Shown here: positions 1-8,252 of the stretch, piece by piece
How positions within the stretch are numbered: the first letter of the stretch is position 1
Layout: each line of letters starts with the position of its first letter
Assembly (NCBI GenBank): GCA_002421605.1
Contig: DISJ01000003.1
Location: 150,881-214,880 of the forward strand
Reading direction: 5' to 3'
Length of the DNA stretch: 64,000 nt
Origin: Rhodobacteraceae bacterium UBA6213
Lineage (GTDB): Bacteria > Pseudomonadota > Alphaproteobacteria > Rhodobacterales > Rhodobacteraceae
Translations under genes and position numbers: made by a program
Notes under the pieces: model-generated
What the model saw: only the letters and a program-made list of their open reading frames with translations
What the model was told of the DNA's origin: nothing
Database searches by the model: none

Positions 1-1
1 C

Positions 2-682
2 GACATCACGCTTGCCGCCATGCTTGAGGCGCTGGAAGCCAAGGGTATGGTGCGCACGCTGGCAGAACCGAACTTGACCGCCCTTTCGGGGCAGGAAGCA
101 CGGTTCCTCGCCGGTGGGGAATACCCGATCCCGGTTTCGTCTTCTGACGGGATTTCCATTGAGTACAAACCCTTCGGGGTCGAATTGTCGTTCGTGCCGC
201 GGGTCGTCGATGGCGACATCATCAACCTTGAAATCAAGGCGGCGGTGTCGGCAATCGACACCACGCAGACCGTGACCAACGGCAGCGGTTTTTCGATCAA
301 CGCCTTCAAGCGGCGCGATGCACAGACCACAGTGGAAATGCGAGACGGTGAAAGTTTTGCCATCGCCGGGCTGCTGCAAGATGATTTCAACGATCTGAAC
401 ACGCAGATTCCGTGGCTGGGCGATGTGCCGGTGCTGGGGCTGCTGTTCCGCTCTGCTTCGTTCGAGCGCAACCAGTCAGAGCTGGTAATCATCGTAACGC
501 CGCATCTGGTTACGCCGACACGCGGCGAAGCCCTAGCGCTTCCTACCGACCGGGTGCATCCGCCGACCGAGAACCAATTGTTCCTGTTTGGCAAAACGTC
601 GACGCAGACCCCGAACACCGGTGCCGCCGCAGAAGTTGCGCGACAGGACTTTTCGGGTTCTTACGGCTATGTGATGGAGTAG
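2..682 (+). CDS. cpaC: Tad pilus outer-membrane secretin CpaC/RcpA, C-terminal part
   Basis: The 5' end lies outside the window; 226 C-terminal residues are visible. Secretins of this family form the multimeric outer-membrane channel through which the Flp/Tad pilus leaves the cell. The visible part is the secretin core: a LAEPNLTALSG stretch near the start, a later GLLQDD and the hallmark IPWLGDVPVLGLLF near the second third, followed by ELVIIVTPHLV, the final beta-strand signature. A polar tail of about 50 residues follows. An OmpA-like lipoprotein gene starts 3 bases downstream, the usual order in alphaproteobacterial Tad loci. CpaB and the pilin genes would be expected upstream, outside the window. 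Confidence 0.93.
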   Translation, partial: DITLAAMLEALEAKGMVRTLAEPNLTALSGQEARFLAGGEYPIPVSSSDGISIEYKPFGVELSFVPRVVDGDIINLEIKAAVSAIDTTQTVTNGSGFSINAFKRRDAQTTVEMRDGESFAIAGLLQDDFNDLNTQIPWLGDVPVLGLLFRSASFERNQSELVIIVTPHLVTPTRGEALALPTDRVHPPTENQLFLFGKTSTQTPNTGAAAEVARQDFSGSYGYVME

Positions 683-685
683 GCG

Positions 686-1336
686 ATGCAGGCGAAGCTG
701 AAACTTGCCGTCATGCTTTTGTGCGCAGTCGGCCTTGGTGCCTGCGAGCGCAACGGAACCTTTTTCGGCGAAGCAGGATCGGAACTTGATACCGCCGATT
801 TCGGCAACTCGACGATGAACAACACTTTGATACAGTCGGGCGATCGCGACTATACGGTTAACCTCAACCAGAGGTTCACGGCGCAGGTACCAACCACGGT
901 GAACTTTGCGTTCAACTCGTCGGTGCTTGACGGTGCGGCGCAACGCACGCTTGCTCAGCAAGCCGACTGGATCCGGCAGTTCCCTGAAGTGCGCTTTCGC
1001 GTCTATGGCCATACTGACCTTGTGGGCAGCAACGCCTACAACCAGTCACTGGGGCTAAGGCGCGCGCAGTCTGTGGTCAGCTTCCTTGTTTCGCAGGGTA
1101 TTTCGCGCTCGCGCCTTGAGGCTATGGTCAGCTACGGCGAAACGCGCCCGCTGATCTATACCGAACAGGAAGACGTGCGGAACCGGCGCACGGTCACCGA
1201 GGTATCGGGTTTCGTACGCAACCACCCAACCATCATGAATGGCAAATACGCCGAGGTTGTGTTCCGAGACTATGTGGCCTCGGCGCAGTGGGCGCACCAA
1301 AGCGGCGAAGGCAACACCATCGACGCCAGCAACTGA
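686..1336 (+). CDS. OmpA-family lipoprotein of the Tad locus
   Basis: 216 residues. The N-terminus is a lipoprotein signal with lipobox LGAC (Cys20). Residues about 70-170 form an OmpA-like peptidoglycan-binding domain: VNFAFNSSVL, the YGHTD motif and the terminal NRRT. It probably tethers the pilus secretin to peptidoglycan or takes the place of CpaD; that role is inferred from position between cpaC (3-base gap) and cpaE. The start ATG directly follows the cpaC stop. A strong hairpin 28 bases after the stop separates it from cpaE, so the two may belong to different transcripts or show reduced read-through. Confidence 0.85.
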   Translation: MQAKLKLAVMLLCAVGLGACERNGTFFGEAGSELDTADFGNSTMNNTLIQSGDRDYTVNLNQRFTAQVPTTVNFAFNSSVLDGAAQRTLAQQADWIRQFPEVRFRVYGHTDLVGSNAYNQSLGLRRAQSVVSFLVSQGISRSRLEAMVSYGETRPLIYTEQEDVRNRRTVTEVSGFVRNHPTIMNGKYAEVVFRDYVASAQWAHQSGEGNTIDASN

Positions 1337-1364
1337 CGCCAACGTGCCTTGATTGCGACTTATA

Positions 1365-1394
1365 GGGGCGGCCTTTGCAAACAAAGGCCGCCCC
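1365..1394. terminator. 13-bp perfect stem-loop between ompA-like gene and cpaE
   Basis: GGGGCGGCCTTTG at 1365-1377 pairs with its complement at 1382-1394 around a CAAA loop. Only a short T run follows (ATCGTTT), so this may be a terminator, a partial attenuator or an mRNA-stabilising hairpin. The rest of the 263-base gap to cpaE is A+T-richer than its surroundings and carries a small inverted repeat (CACGAC at 1492-1497, GTCGTG at 1504-1509) that could mark a separate cpaE promoter region. Confidence 0.5.
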
Positions 1395-1599
1395 ATCGTT
1401 TCGATAATCGCTCAAAACCGCACAATTACGCTTCTTTAGCCCCATTGTGGCCAAGATTGGAGGCGAGTTTAGCCTTCTAGAGAAGCAGTTGCACGACGCA
1501 TGAGTCGTGTTGGGGTATATGTGCGATGAAAAATATAAAGCAACAAAACCAATGTGCTAACATCGCCTTCTTGCCCCGCGGACAAGAGGATGACAGGCA

Positions 1600-2861
1600 A
1601 TGAGCAGCACAGCGACAGTCTTGAAGCCCGAGGCCGCACCGATTCTGGCCTGCACGGTTTCACGCGATGTAGCAAACTTCGACCTTCTGATCGAAGACAT
1701 GGAAGCCGAAATGGGCGAAAGCTGGGGTGACCTCAGCTTTGAGGACGCCGTCCTGTTTCTCAACCAGCCCGAAGCGACGCAGTTGCGTTTTATCGCGATT
1801 GCAGTCGACGGCGAGGACGAAGACGACCTGACACGCATCTCGGGCATCATCACCACGGCGCGCGAACGTGGCGTGCATGTAATCTTGATTGCGGAAGAAA
1901 TTAGCCCGATCGCGCTGCACCAGTTGCTGCGCCTTGGGGCCGATGATTTCGTGCCCTACCCGTTGCCTGAACATGCGCTGCACGAGGCCGTCGAACGGCT
2001 GGGCAAGACCCCACCGCCGCAGTCGGCATCGCCGAACCCGCGTCAGATGCTCCACCCTCGACCTTCAAGGCGACCGGCGGTAAGGATGGCGTTATCCTGC
2101 CGGTGCACGGGTTGGCAGGTGGCACCGGTGCCACCACCTTTGCGGTCAATCTGGCGTGGGAGCTCGCGACGATTTCCAAAAAATTACCGCCGCGTGTTTG
2201 CCTGCTCGATTTCGACTTTCAGTTTGGCTCGGCCTCGACCTATCTTGACCTGCCGCGCCGCGAGGCGGTTTTCGAGCTGCTGTCGGACACTTCGCATATG
2301 GATGGTGATAGCTTCAGCCAGGCGCTGAGCACCTTCAACGAGCGCCTGCATGTATTGACCGCGCCTGCCGATATGCTGCCGCTCGACATCGTGAGCAGCG
2401 AAGATGTGCTTCGTCTGATTGAAATGGCGCGAGCGAATTTCGACTTTGTGGTGATCGACATGCCAAGCACGGTGGTCAGTTGGACCGAAACCGTGCTGAC
2501 ACATTCACATGTCTATTTCGCGCTGCTCGAACTCGACATGCGCTCGGCACAAAACGCGCTGCGGATGATCCGGGCACTGAAGTCAGAAGGATTGCCCGCT
2601 GAAAAGCTGCGTTTCGTGCTTAACCGCGCGCCGCGCTTTACCGACCTTACCGGCAAAAGCCGGGTCCGGCGGCTGGCCGAAAGCCTCGATATCTCGATCG
2701 AAGTGCAGCTTCCCGATGGCGGCAAACAGGTGACACAGGCCAACGACCACGGCCTGCCACTTGCTGAAACCGCGGCAAAGGCACCGCTGCGCAAGGAAAT
2801 CCAAAAGCTTGCGAAATCGCTGTTTGATCTGAACCTCGCAGCCGAGACTGGCCGCAAATAA
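1600..2861 (+). pseudogene. cpaE: Tad pilus protein CpaE/TadZ, split by a frameshift
   Basis: CpaE/TadZ is a MinD-like ATPase that localises the Tad machinery at the pole. An atypical receiver-like N-terminal domain is read from ATG 1600 (MSSTATVLK) through LGADDFVPYPLPEHALHEAVERLG, and the deviant Walker-A ATPase domain (GLAGGTGATT) through LAAETGRK is read in a different frame that is open from before 2040 to the stop at 2861. Reading the second frame backwards gives STFKATGGKDGVILPVHG, a natural linker, so the frame change lies in roughly 2005-2045, within a C-rich stretch. One missing base (or two extra) restores about 420 codons, the normal length. It may be a true null mutation, a phase-variable tract or an assembly error; the strong preservation of both halves favours a recent event or an error. 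Confidence 0.85.
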
Positions 2862-2872
2862 GGACGGACCCT

Positions 2873-4306
2873 ATGTTTTCGCGCTATAAAAAACCAGCAG
2901 CACCGACGGCACCAGCGGCACCGGTCAGCACCCTGAAAATGGGCACGGTCGCCCCGGCGGTCAGCGCTTCGCATCGCCGCGCCCTGCCCGTGCAAGATGC
3001 CGCGACCGCGGCAGTGCAAGACAAGGAACGCAAGCGCAAAGAGCGTATGGGCGAATTGAAGGTAGAGCTGCACAAGCGGCTGCTGGATAACCTCAACCTC
3101 GCTGCGCTTGAAACCGCGCCCGAGGCCGATTTGCGCGCAGAGATTTCCGCGATTGTCGCGGAAGCCTTGGGTGAAATGTCTGTTGTTCTGAACGGCAGCG
3201 AACGCTCGACCTTGAATCAGGAACTTTACGACGAGGTCATGGGCCTTGGCCCGCTGGAACCTTTGCTGAAAGACGACACCGTCAACGATATTCTCGTCAA
3301 CGGGCCGCATCAGATCTTTATTGAACGTAGTGGCAAGCTGACGCTGACCGACACCACTTTCAAGGACGAAAAGCACCTGCTGCGGATCATCGACAAGATC
3401 GTTTCTGCGGTGGGACGGCGGGTCGATGAATCGAACCCTTATGTTGACGCGCGCCTTGCAGACGGTTCGCGTTTCAACGCTATGGTGCCGCCGGTGGCGG
3501 TTGATGGCAGCCTGGTCTCGATCCGGAAATTCAAAAAAGACAAACTGGCGATTGATGATCTGGTCCGCTTTGGTGCCTTTACCGAAGAGATGGCCGCCTA
3601 TTTGCAAGCTGCGGTGTCAACCCGGCTGAACATCATCGTTTCAGGCGGCACCGGCTCGGGTAAAACCACTACGTTGAATGCGCTTTCCTCGTTCATCGAC
3701 AACACCGAGCGGATTCTGACGATCGAAGACACCGCCGAACTGCAGCTGCAACAGGTGCACGTTGGACGAATGGAAAGCCGCCCGCCAAACGTTGAAGGCC
3801 GCGGCGCCGTGACCCAGCGCGACTGCTTGCGCAACGCCCTGCGGATGCGGCCCGACCGCATCATCGTTGGCGAAACCCGCGGCGAGGAAGTAATCGACAT
3901 GTTGCAGGCCATGAACACTGGCCACGACGGCTCGATGACCACGATCCACGCCAACTCGGCGCGCGACGCAGTCAGCCGACTGGAAAACATGATCGCCATG
4001 TCGGGCATCGAAATGCCGATCAAGGCAACGCGCAGCCAGATCGCCAGCGCGGTAAACTTGATCGTGCAGGCCAGCCGCCTGCAAGATGGTTCGCGCCGCA
4101 TGACCTCGATCACTGAAGTGACGGGCATGGAAGGCGAAGTGATTTCGATGCAGGAAATCTTTCGCTACGAGCGGCTTGGACTTGCGCCTGACGGCACGAT
4201 CATCGGGCGCTTTACCGCCACCGGCGTGCGCTCGCACTTTTCTGACCGCTTCAAGCAATGGGGCTATGATCTGCCGGCCTCGATCTACGAACCCGTGGGG
4301 AACTGA
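2873..4306 (+). CDS. cpaF: Tad pilus assembly ATPase CpaF/TadA
   Basis: 477 residues, normal for the CpaF/TadA branch of the VirB11-like secretion ATPases that power pilus extension. An Ala/Pro-rich, probably disordered N-terminus (1-45) precedes the N-terminal domain. Walker A GGTGSGKT is at about 258-265; ERILTIEDTAEL (Asp box), RMRPDRIIVGETRGEE (Walker B region) and GHDGSMTTIHANS (His box) follow in order. It acts as a hexamer at the cytoplasmic face with TadB and TadC. The gene follows cpaE by 11 bases and precedes tadB by 2 bases, so the four are probably co-transcribed and translationally coupled. Confidence 0.96.
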   Translation: MFSRYKKPAAPTAPAAPVSTLKMGTVAPAVSASHRRALPVQDAATAAVQDKERKRKERMGELKVELHKRLLDNLNLAALETAPEADLRAEISAIVAEALGEMSVVLNGSERSTLNQELYDEVMGLGPLEPLLKDDTVNDILVNGPHQIFIERSGKLTLTDTTFKDEKHLLRIIDKIVSAVGRRVDESNPYVDARLADGSRFNAMVPPVAVDGSLVSIRKFKKDKLAIDDLVRFGAFTEEMAAYLQAAVSTRLNIIVSGGTGSGKTTTLNALSSFIDNTERILTIEDTAELQLQQVHVGRMESRPPNVEGRGAVTQRDCLRNALRMRPDRIIVGETRGEEVIDMLQAMNTGHDGSMTTIHANSARDAVSRLENMIAMSGIEMPIKATRSQIASAVNLIVQASRLQDGSRRMTSITEVTGMEGEVISMQEIFRYERLGLAPDGTIIGRFTATGVRSHFSDRFKQWGYDLPASIYEPVGN

Positions 4307-4308
4307 CC

Positions 4309-5277
4309 ATGATCATCAGCCCGACTCCGATCATCTATGGCGTCATCTTTGTGGCGGTTCTGCTTTTGGTCGAAGGCATTTACCTGCTGGTATTTGGCAA
4401 GTCGATCTCGCTCAACAGCCGCGTCAACCGCCGGTTGGAACTGCTGGAAAAAGGCGGGCGGCGCGAAGCCGTGTTGGAGCAGTTGCGCCGCGAGATTTCG
4501 CAGCACCGCAATTCCAAGGGCATTCCGCTATACTCTCTGCTGGCTGAAAAGGCGCAAAAGGCGAACATCGCCTTTTCGCCCAAGGCACTGATTGGGGTAA
4601 TGGGTTTGCTGGTTGTCGTGGCCTACCTTGGCCTGACGATTGGCACCGACGCTGCGGCGCCCGTGCGCATCGCGCTGGCCGTGGCAATGGGGGTGGGTGC
4701 TGTATACCTTTGGGTTTCGGGCAAGGCCAACAAGCGGCTTTCGATGATCGAAGAGCAATTGCCTGACGCAATCGAGCTGATGGTGCGCTCACTACGCGTT
4801 GGGCATCCGTTTACCTCGGCTATCCAGATTGTCGCCAAAGAAGTTGCAGACCCGCTTGGCTCGGAATTCGGGATGATCGCGGACGAGGCGGCATATGGCC
4901 GTAACATCGCGGAATCGCTTACTGATCTGGCTGAGCGTGTGGATATGCAAGACCTTCGCTTTCTGGCGGTGGCCGTATCCATCCAGCAAAGCTCGGGCGG
5001 CAACCTTGCGGAAATCCTCGAAGGGCTTTCCAAGGTCATCCGGGCGCGGTTCCGGCTGTTCCGCCGCGTCAAGGCGATCACCGCCGAGGCGAAATGGTCG
5101 GGTAAGTTTCTGTCGGGCTTTCCGCTGGGCGTGTTGCTGGTCATTCAGGTGAGCTCGCCGCACTATTACGACGCCGTGAAGGAAACCCCGGCTTTCGTGC
5201 CTGCCGCAATCATCGTCTTCGTGCTTTTGGGCATCAACATGCTCTTCATGAAGGTGATGACGAACATCAAGGTTTGA
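4309..5277 (+). CDS. tadB: Tad pilus inner-membrane platform protein TadB
   Basis: 322 residues. A type II secretion F-type domain lies at about 165-290 (PDAIELMVRSLRVGHPFTSA, then QSSGGNLAEILEGLSKVIR), with hydrophobic segments near the N-terminus, at about 90-135, and two at the C-terminus. TadB and TadC together form the inner-membrane platform on which the CpaF ATPase acts. The start follows the cpaF stop by 2 bases. The order cpaF-tadB-tadC is diagnostic for this locus. Confidence 0.93.
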   Translation: MIISPTPIIYGVIFVAVLLLVEGIYLLVFGKSISLNSRVNRRLELLEKGGRREAVLEQLRREISQHRNSKGIPLYSLLAEKAQKANIAFSPKALIGVMGLLVVVAYLGLTIGTDAAAPVRIALAVAMGVGAVYLWVSGKANKRLSMIEEQLPDAIELMVRSLRVGHPFTSAIQIVAKEVADPLGSEFGMIADEAAYGRNIAESLTDLAERVDMQDLRFLAVAVSIQQSSGGNLAEILEGLSKVIRARFRLFRRVKAITAEAKWSGKFLSGFPLGVLLVIQVSSPHYYDAVKETPAFVPAAIIVFVLLGINMLFMKVMTNIKV

Positions 5278-5287
5278 GGGGGTCGCC

Positions 5288-6277
5288 ATGCAATTCTTCG
5301 CACCGTTCACGCAGATGCTGACCGACACAATGGGCCCGCTGGGCCCGGTAATCGCGCTGGCCGCGCTGGGGCTTTTGCTGGTGCTATCGGTACTGCCCAT
5401 GTTCCTGCGCAAAAACGTCGATCCGCTCGACAAGCTGCGCGAGGTCGCACGCGGAAGCGCGGCGCGTTCGGGAAGCGAGCAGCAGCAGGCGTTGCGGCTT
5501 GGCAGCGGCAAGGACAAGCTGGAAAAATTCGCAGGCTTCCTTGAGCCGCAAAGCGAGGTCGAAATGACCGACGCGCGGCTCAAGATGACCCGCGCGGGTT
5601 ATCGCAGCCCAAATGCCGTGCGCACTTTTCACGCCATCCAGTTCGGGCTGGGGCTGAGCATGCTGTTTCTGGGTGTCGTTTATGCGTTCTATTCGGCGCA
5701 GGGCGGTGAGGTTTCGACCACAAAGATGATCGTGTCGGTACTTCTGCCAGGCGGCGCTGGCTATTACCTGCCGAAATACTGGGTTGAGCGGCGGGTGCAA
5801 TCGCGCCAGCAGGAAATCCAGAATGGTTTTCCAGACGCGCTCGATCTGCTGTTGGTTTGCGTCGAGGCCGGGCAATCGCTTGACCAGGGCATCATCCGTG
5901 TTTCGAAAGAATTGCAGGCCGGTTATCCCGCACTGGCCGAAGAGTTCGGGCTGGTCGCCTATGAAATCAAGGCAGGCAAGGAAAAGACGCAGGTGCTGCG
6001 CGCGTTTGGCGAGCGCTCAGGCGTGCAGGACGTGAACTCGTTCGTGACCGTGATGATCCAATCACAGACCTTCGGCACCTCGATCGCCGAGGCGCTGCGG
6101 GTCTATGCGGGCGACATGCGCGACAAGCGTGTGATGCGCGCCGAGGAAGCCGCAAACAAGATTCCTACCAAAATGACGCTCGGCACCATGATGTTTACGG
6201 TGCCGCCGCTGCTCATCATCCTTGTCGGCCCGTCGGTAAACGATATGCTGACCACGTTCGCGACCCTGAACATGTAA
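5288..6277 (+). CDS. tadC: Tad pilus inner-membrane platform protein TadC
   Basis: 329 residues, with the same F-domain architecture as TadB: an N-terminal membrane segment (about 15-38), two central ones (about 115-160), then QNGFPDALDLLLVCVEAGQSL, GERSGVQDVNSFVTVMIQS and a C-terminal hydrophobic segment. It is the second component of the pilus platform. It begins 10 bases after tadB behind a GGGGGTCGCC ribosome-binding region and ends 4 bases before the next coding region. Confidence 0.93.
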   Translation: MQFFAPFTQMLTDTMGPLGPVIALAALGLLLVLSVLPMFLRKNVDPLDKLREVARGSAARSGSEQQQALRLGSGKDKLEKFAGFLEPQSEVEMTDARLKMTRAGYRSPNAVRTFHAIQFGLGLSMLFLGVVYAFYSAQGGEVSTTKMIVSVLLPGGAGYYLPKYWVERRVQSRQQEIQNGFPDALDLLLVCVEAGQSLDQGIIRVSKELQAGYPALAEEFGLVAYEIKAGKEKTQVLRAFGERSGVQDVNSFVTVMIQSQTFGTSIAEALRVYAGDMRDKRVMRAEEAANKIPTKMTLGTMMFTVPPLLIILVGPSVNDMLTTFATLNM

Positions 6278-6281
6278 GGTG

Positions 6282-6857
6282 ATGTCAGACATTCTGCCCG
6301 CAGCCGCCCCTGCCACCGCGATCCTTGCGCTTCTGGCGCTGACCGCCTGTCAACCGACAGGCGGTTTTGCGCACGACCCCTCGTCGCCCTATGCGCCCGG
6401 GCTTGTGCCCGGCGGCGTTGCAGTGGACGGGTTGACAGTGGGGCATCGTCTGATGGCCGCTGGCGAATACGAACTGGCGCTTGACGCCTATCTGCGCGCG
6501 GCATCTGAACAAGGTGCCACGGTCGATGTGATTGCATCGCTCGGTTCCGCTAACCTGCAGCTTGGGCGGCTGGGACAAGCCGAACGACTGCTGCGGCAGG
6601 CGACAGCCATCGATGGCACGTTCGTGCCCGCTTGGAACAACCTCGGTGTCGTGTTGATGGAAACCGGGCGCTACCCCGAAGCCGCGCGCGTTTTTCAGAC
6701 TGCCTATGCGCTCGATAGTGGCCAAACGGACTCGATCCGCGAAAATTTACGACATGCGCTCGCCAAGGTAGAAAACCCAACGTATGATCCACCCGGCGAG
6801 GCACTTTCGCTGGTCAGCACTGGATATGGGCAATACCTTTTGCTGACCCGACCCTAA
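6282..6857 (+). CDS. tadD: TPR lipoprotein TadD
   Basis: 191 residues from ATG 6282; a GTG directly before it (6279) could also serve. The N-terminus is a lipoprotein-type signal ending in LLALTAC. Tetratricopeptide repeats lie at about 55-155 (LMAAGEYELALDAYLRAA, then AWNNLGVVLMETGRYPEAARVF). TadD-like pilotins are needed for secretin assembly or pilus biogenesis. Position directly after tadC and the lipobox-plus-TPR design support the call. Confidence 0.8.
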   Translation: MSDILPAAAPATAILALLALTACQPTGGFAHDPSSPYAPGLVPGGVAVDGLTVGHRLMAAGEYELALDAYLRAASEQGATVDVIASLGSANLQLGRLGQAERLLRQATAIDGTFVPAWNNLGVVLMETGRYPEAARVFQTAYALDSGQTDSIRENLRHALAKVENPTYDPPGEALSLVSTGYGQYLLLTRP

Positions 6858-6896
6858 GGCGAAGTTTCTGAGGCAACGAGCAAAGGACGCACAAAG

Positions 6897-7757
6897 ATGC
6901 GCCACCCGGTTCTGATGACGCTCTGCTTGGGCAGCGCGATTATGGTTTCTGCTTGCAATACGCAGTCTGACGCCGATGTTGCGCGGGCCTTGGCCAGCGT
7001 TAACGTGATCGACGAGTCCAACCTTTCCGATTTGATGCTGACCGCGGCTGACCCGAACGAGGCGGTCGCCTATTTCCTGCGTGCCAGTATCGAAAAACCC
7101 GACCGGATCGACCTTAAGCGCGGCCTGGCAAAATCGCTGGTGCGGGCGCAAAAGCCTGACGACGCAGCCGAGGTCTGGAAGGCCGTGCTCGGGATGCCGG
7201 GCGCCACCGACGAGGACCGGGTAGATTACGCCGAAGCACTGATCCGCATGAACGAGTGGGAACGCGCCGAAGCCGCGCTGAACGCTGTACCACCAACCTA
7301 CGAGACTTTTGATCGCTACCGGCTGGAAGCGATGGTTGCCGACTTTCGCAAAGATTGGAAAAAGGCCGACAGTTTCTACGAAATTGCCGCTGGCCTCACC
7401 ACAACGCCCGCGTCAGTGCTCAATAATTGGGGCTTTTCCAAGCTGACGCGCGGCGATCAGGTCGGTGCCGAACGGCTGTTTGCCGAGGCGTTGACGCATG
7501 ACTCCAAGCTTTTTACCGCCAAGAACAACCTAGTTCTGGCCCGCGCTGCGCAGGGTAAATACGATCTGCCGGTGATGCCCATGACGCAAGTGGAAAAGGC
7601 GCAGCTGCTGTACACCGCGGCGCTTTCAGCGATCAAGCGGGGTGATGTGAACATCGGGCGGACGCTGCTAAAGCAGGCAGTGGATACCCATCCGCAGCAT
7701 TTCGAAGAAGCCGCGCGCGCACTGGCCGCGCTTGATGCCAACGTCGGGCAGGGCTAA
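6897..7757 (+). CDS. second TPR lipoprotein of the Tad locus
   Basis: 286 residues with lipobox VSAC (Cys20) and TPR-like helices through about 60-280 (AVAYFLRASIEKPDRIDLKRGLA, then SVLNNWGFSKLTRGDQVGAE). It resembles TadD in design but is longer, and probably assists secretin or pilus assembly from the periplasmic side. It lies 39 bases after tadD and 3 bases before the prepilin peptidase gene. Which of the two TPR genes is the functional TadD cannot be decided from sequence alone. Confidence 0.72.
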   Translation: MRHPVLMTLCLGSAIMVSACNTQSDADVARALASVNVIDESNLSDLMLTAADPNEAVAYFLRASIEKPDRIDLKRGLAKSLVRAQKPDDAAEVWKAVLGMPGATDEDRVDYAEALIRMNEWERAEAALNAVPPTYETFDRYRLEAMVADFRKDWKKADSFYEIAAGLTTTPASVLNNWGFSKLTRGDQVGAERLFAEALTHDSKLFTAKNNLVLARAAQGKYDLPVMPMTQVEKAQLLYTAALSAIKRGDVNIGRTLLKQAVDTHPQHFEEAARALAALDANVGQG

Positions 7758-7760
7758 GCG

Positions 7761-8252
7761 GTGCTCGGGTTAAGCGTTCCAAACTCGGCACTGGTGTTTT
7801 TAGTGCTGGTCACGCCGATCTGCGCTTGGGTTGCGTGGTCTGACCTCAAAACCATGAAAATTCCTAATACGGCGGTGCTATCGTTGCTGGCGGTTTACAT
7901 CGTCGCAGGGCCGTTTCTACTGCCGCTTGATGTCTGGGCGTGGCGCTGGGTGAACTTTGGGGTGGTGCTGGTTGCCGGGGTGATCTTGAACGCGGTCGCG
8001 CATTTCGGCGCGGGCGATGCCAAGTTCGGCGCGGCAATGGCACCGTTTTTCGCACAGTCGCAAGCGAGCTTTGTGATCTTTCTGCTTACGGCTAGCCTGC
8101 TCAGCGCATTTGTGGCACACCGGCTGATCCGCGCGGTGCCACAACTGCGCGCACTTGCACCCGATTGGGTTTCGTGGGGGCGCGCCGACTTTCCGCTTGG
8201 GCTAGCACTGGTGGCCACGCTCTGGGCCTATCTGGCCTATGTCGCCTTTTAG
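7761..8252 (+). CDS. cpaA: prepilin peptidase CpaA/TadV
   Basis: 163 residues, GTG start 3 bases after the previous stop. A short A24-family aspartic membrane peptidase that cleaves Flp prepilin leaders. Asp28 in the WSDLKTMKIPN motif and Asp86 in the GAGDAK (GxGD) motif are the two expected catalytic aspartates. About five membrane segments are visible. The methylase domain of long type IV prepilin peptidases is absent, as is normal for TadV/CpaA. The 3' end overlaps the convergent membrane-protein gene by 4 bases. Confidence 0.9.
   Translation: MLGLSVPNSALVFLVLVTPICAWVAWSDLKTMKIPNTAVLSLLAVYIVAGPFLLPLDVWAWRWVNFGVVLVAGVILNAVAHFGAGDAKFGAAMAPFFAQSQASFVIFLLTASLLSAFVAHRLIRAVPQLRALAPDWVSWGRADFPLGLALVATLWAYLAYVAF

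Noticed and set aside
1600..2328. A programmed ribosomal frameshift in cpaE
   Set aside because: The direction fits a -1 shift, but no slippery heptamer or downstream stem is seen in 2005-2045, and CpaE is normally a single frame.
2513..3607. A 364-codon reverse open frame over cpaE and cpaF
   Set aside because: It lies wholly opposite well-supported genes, has no domain or start signal and reflects G+C-rich codon structure.
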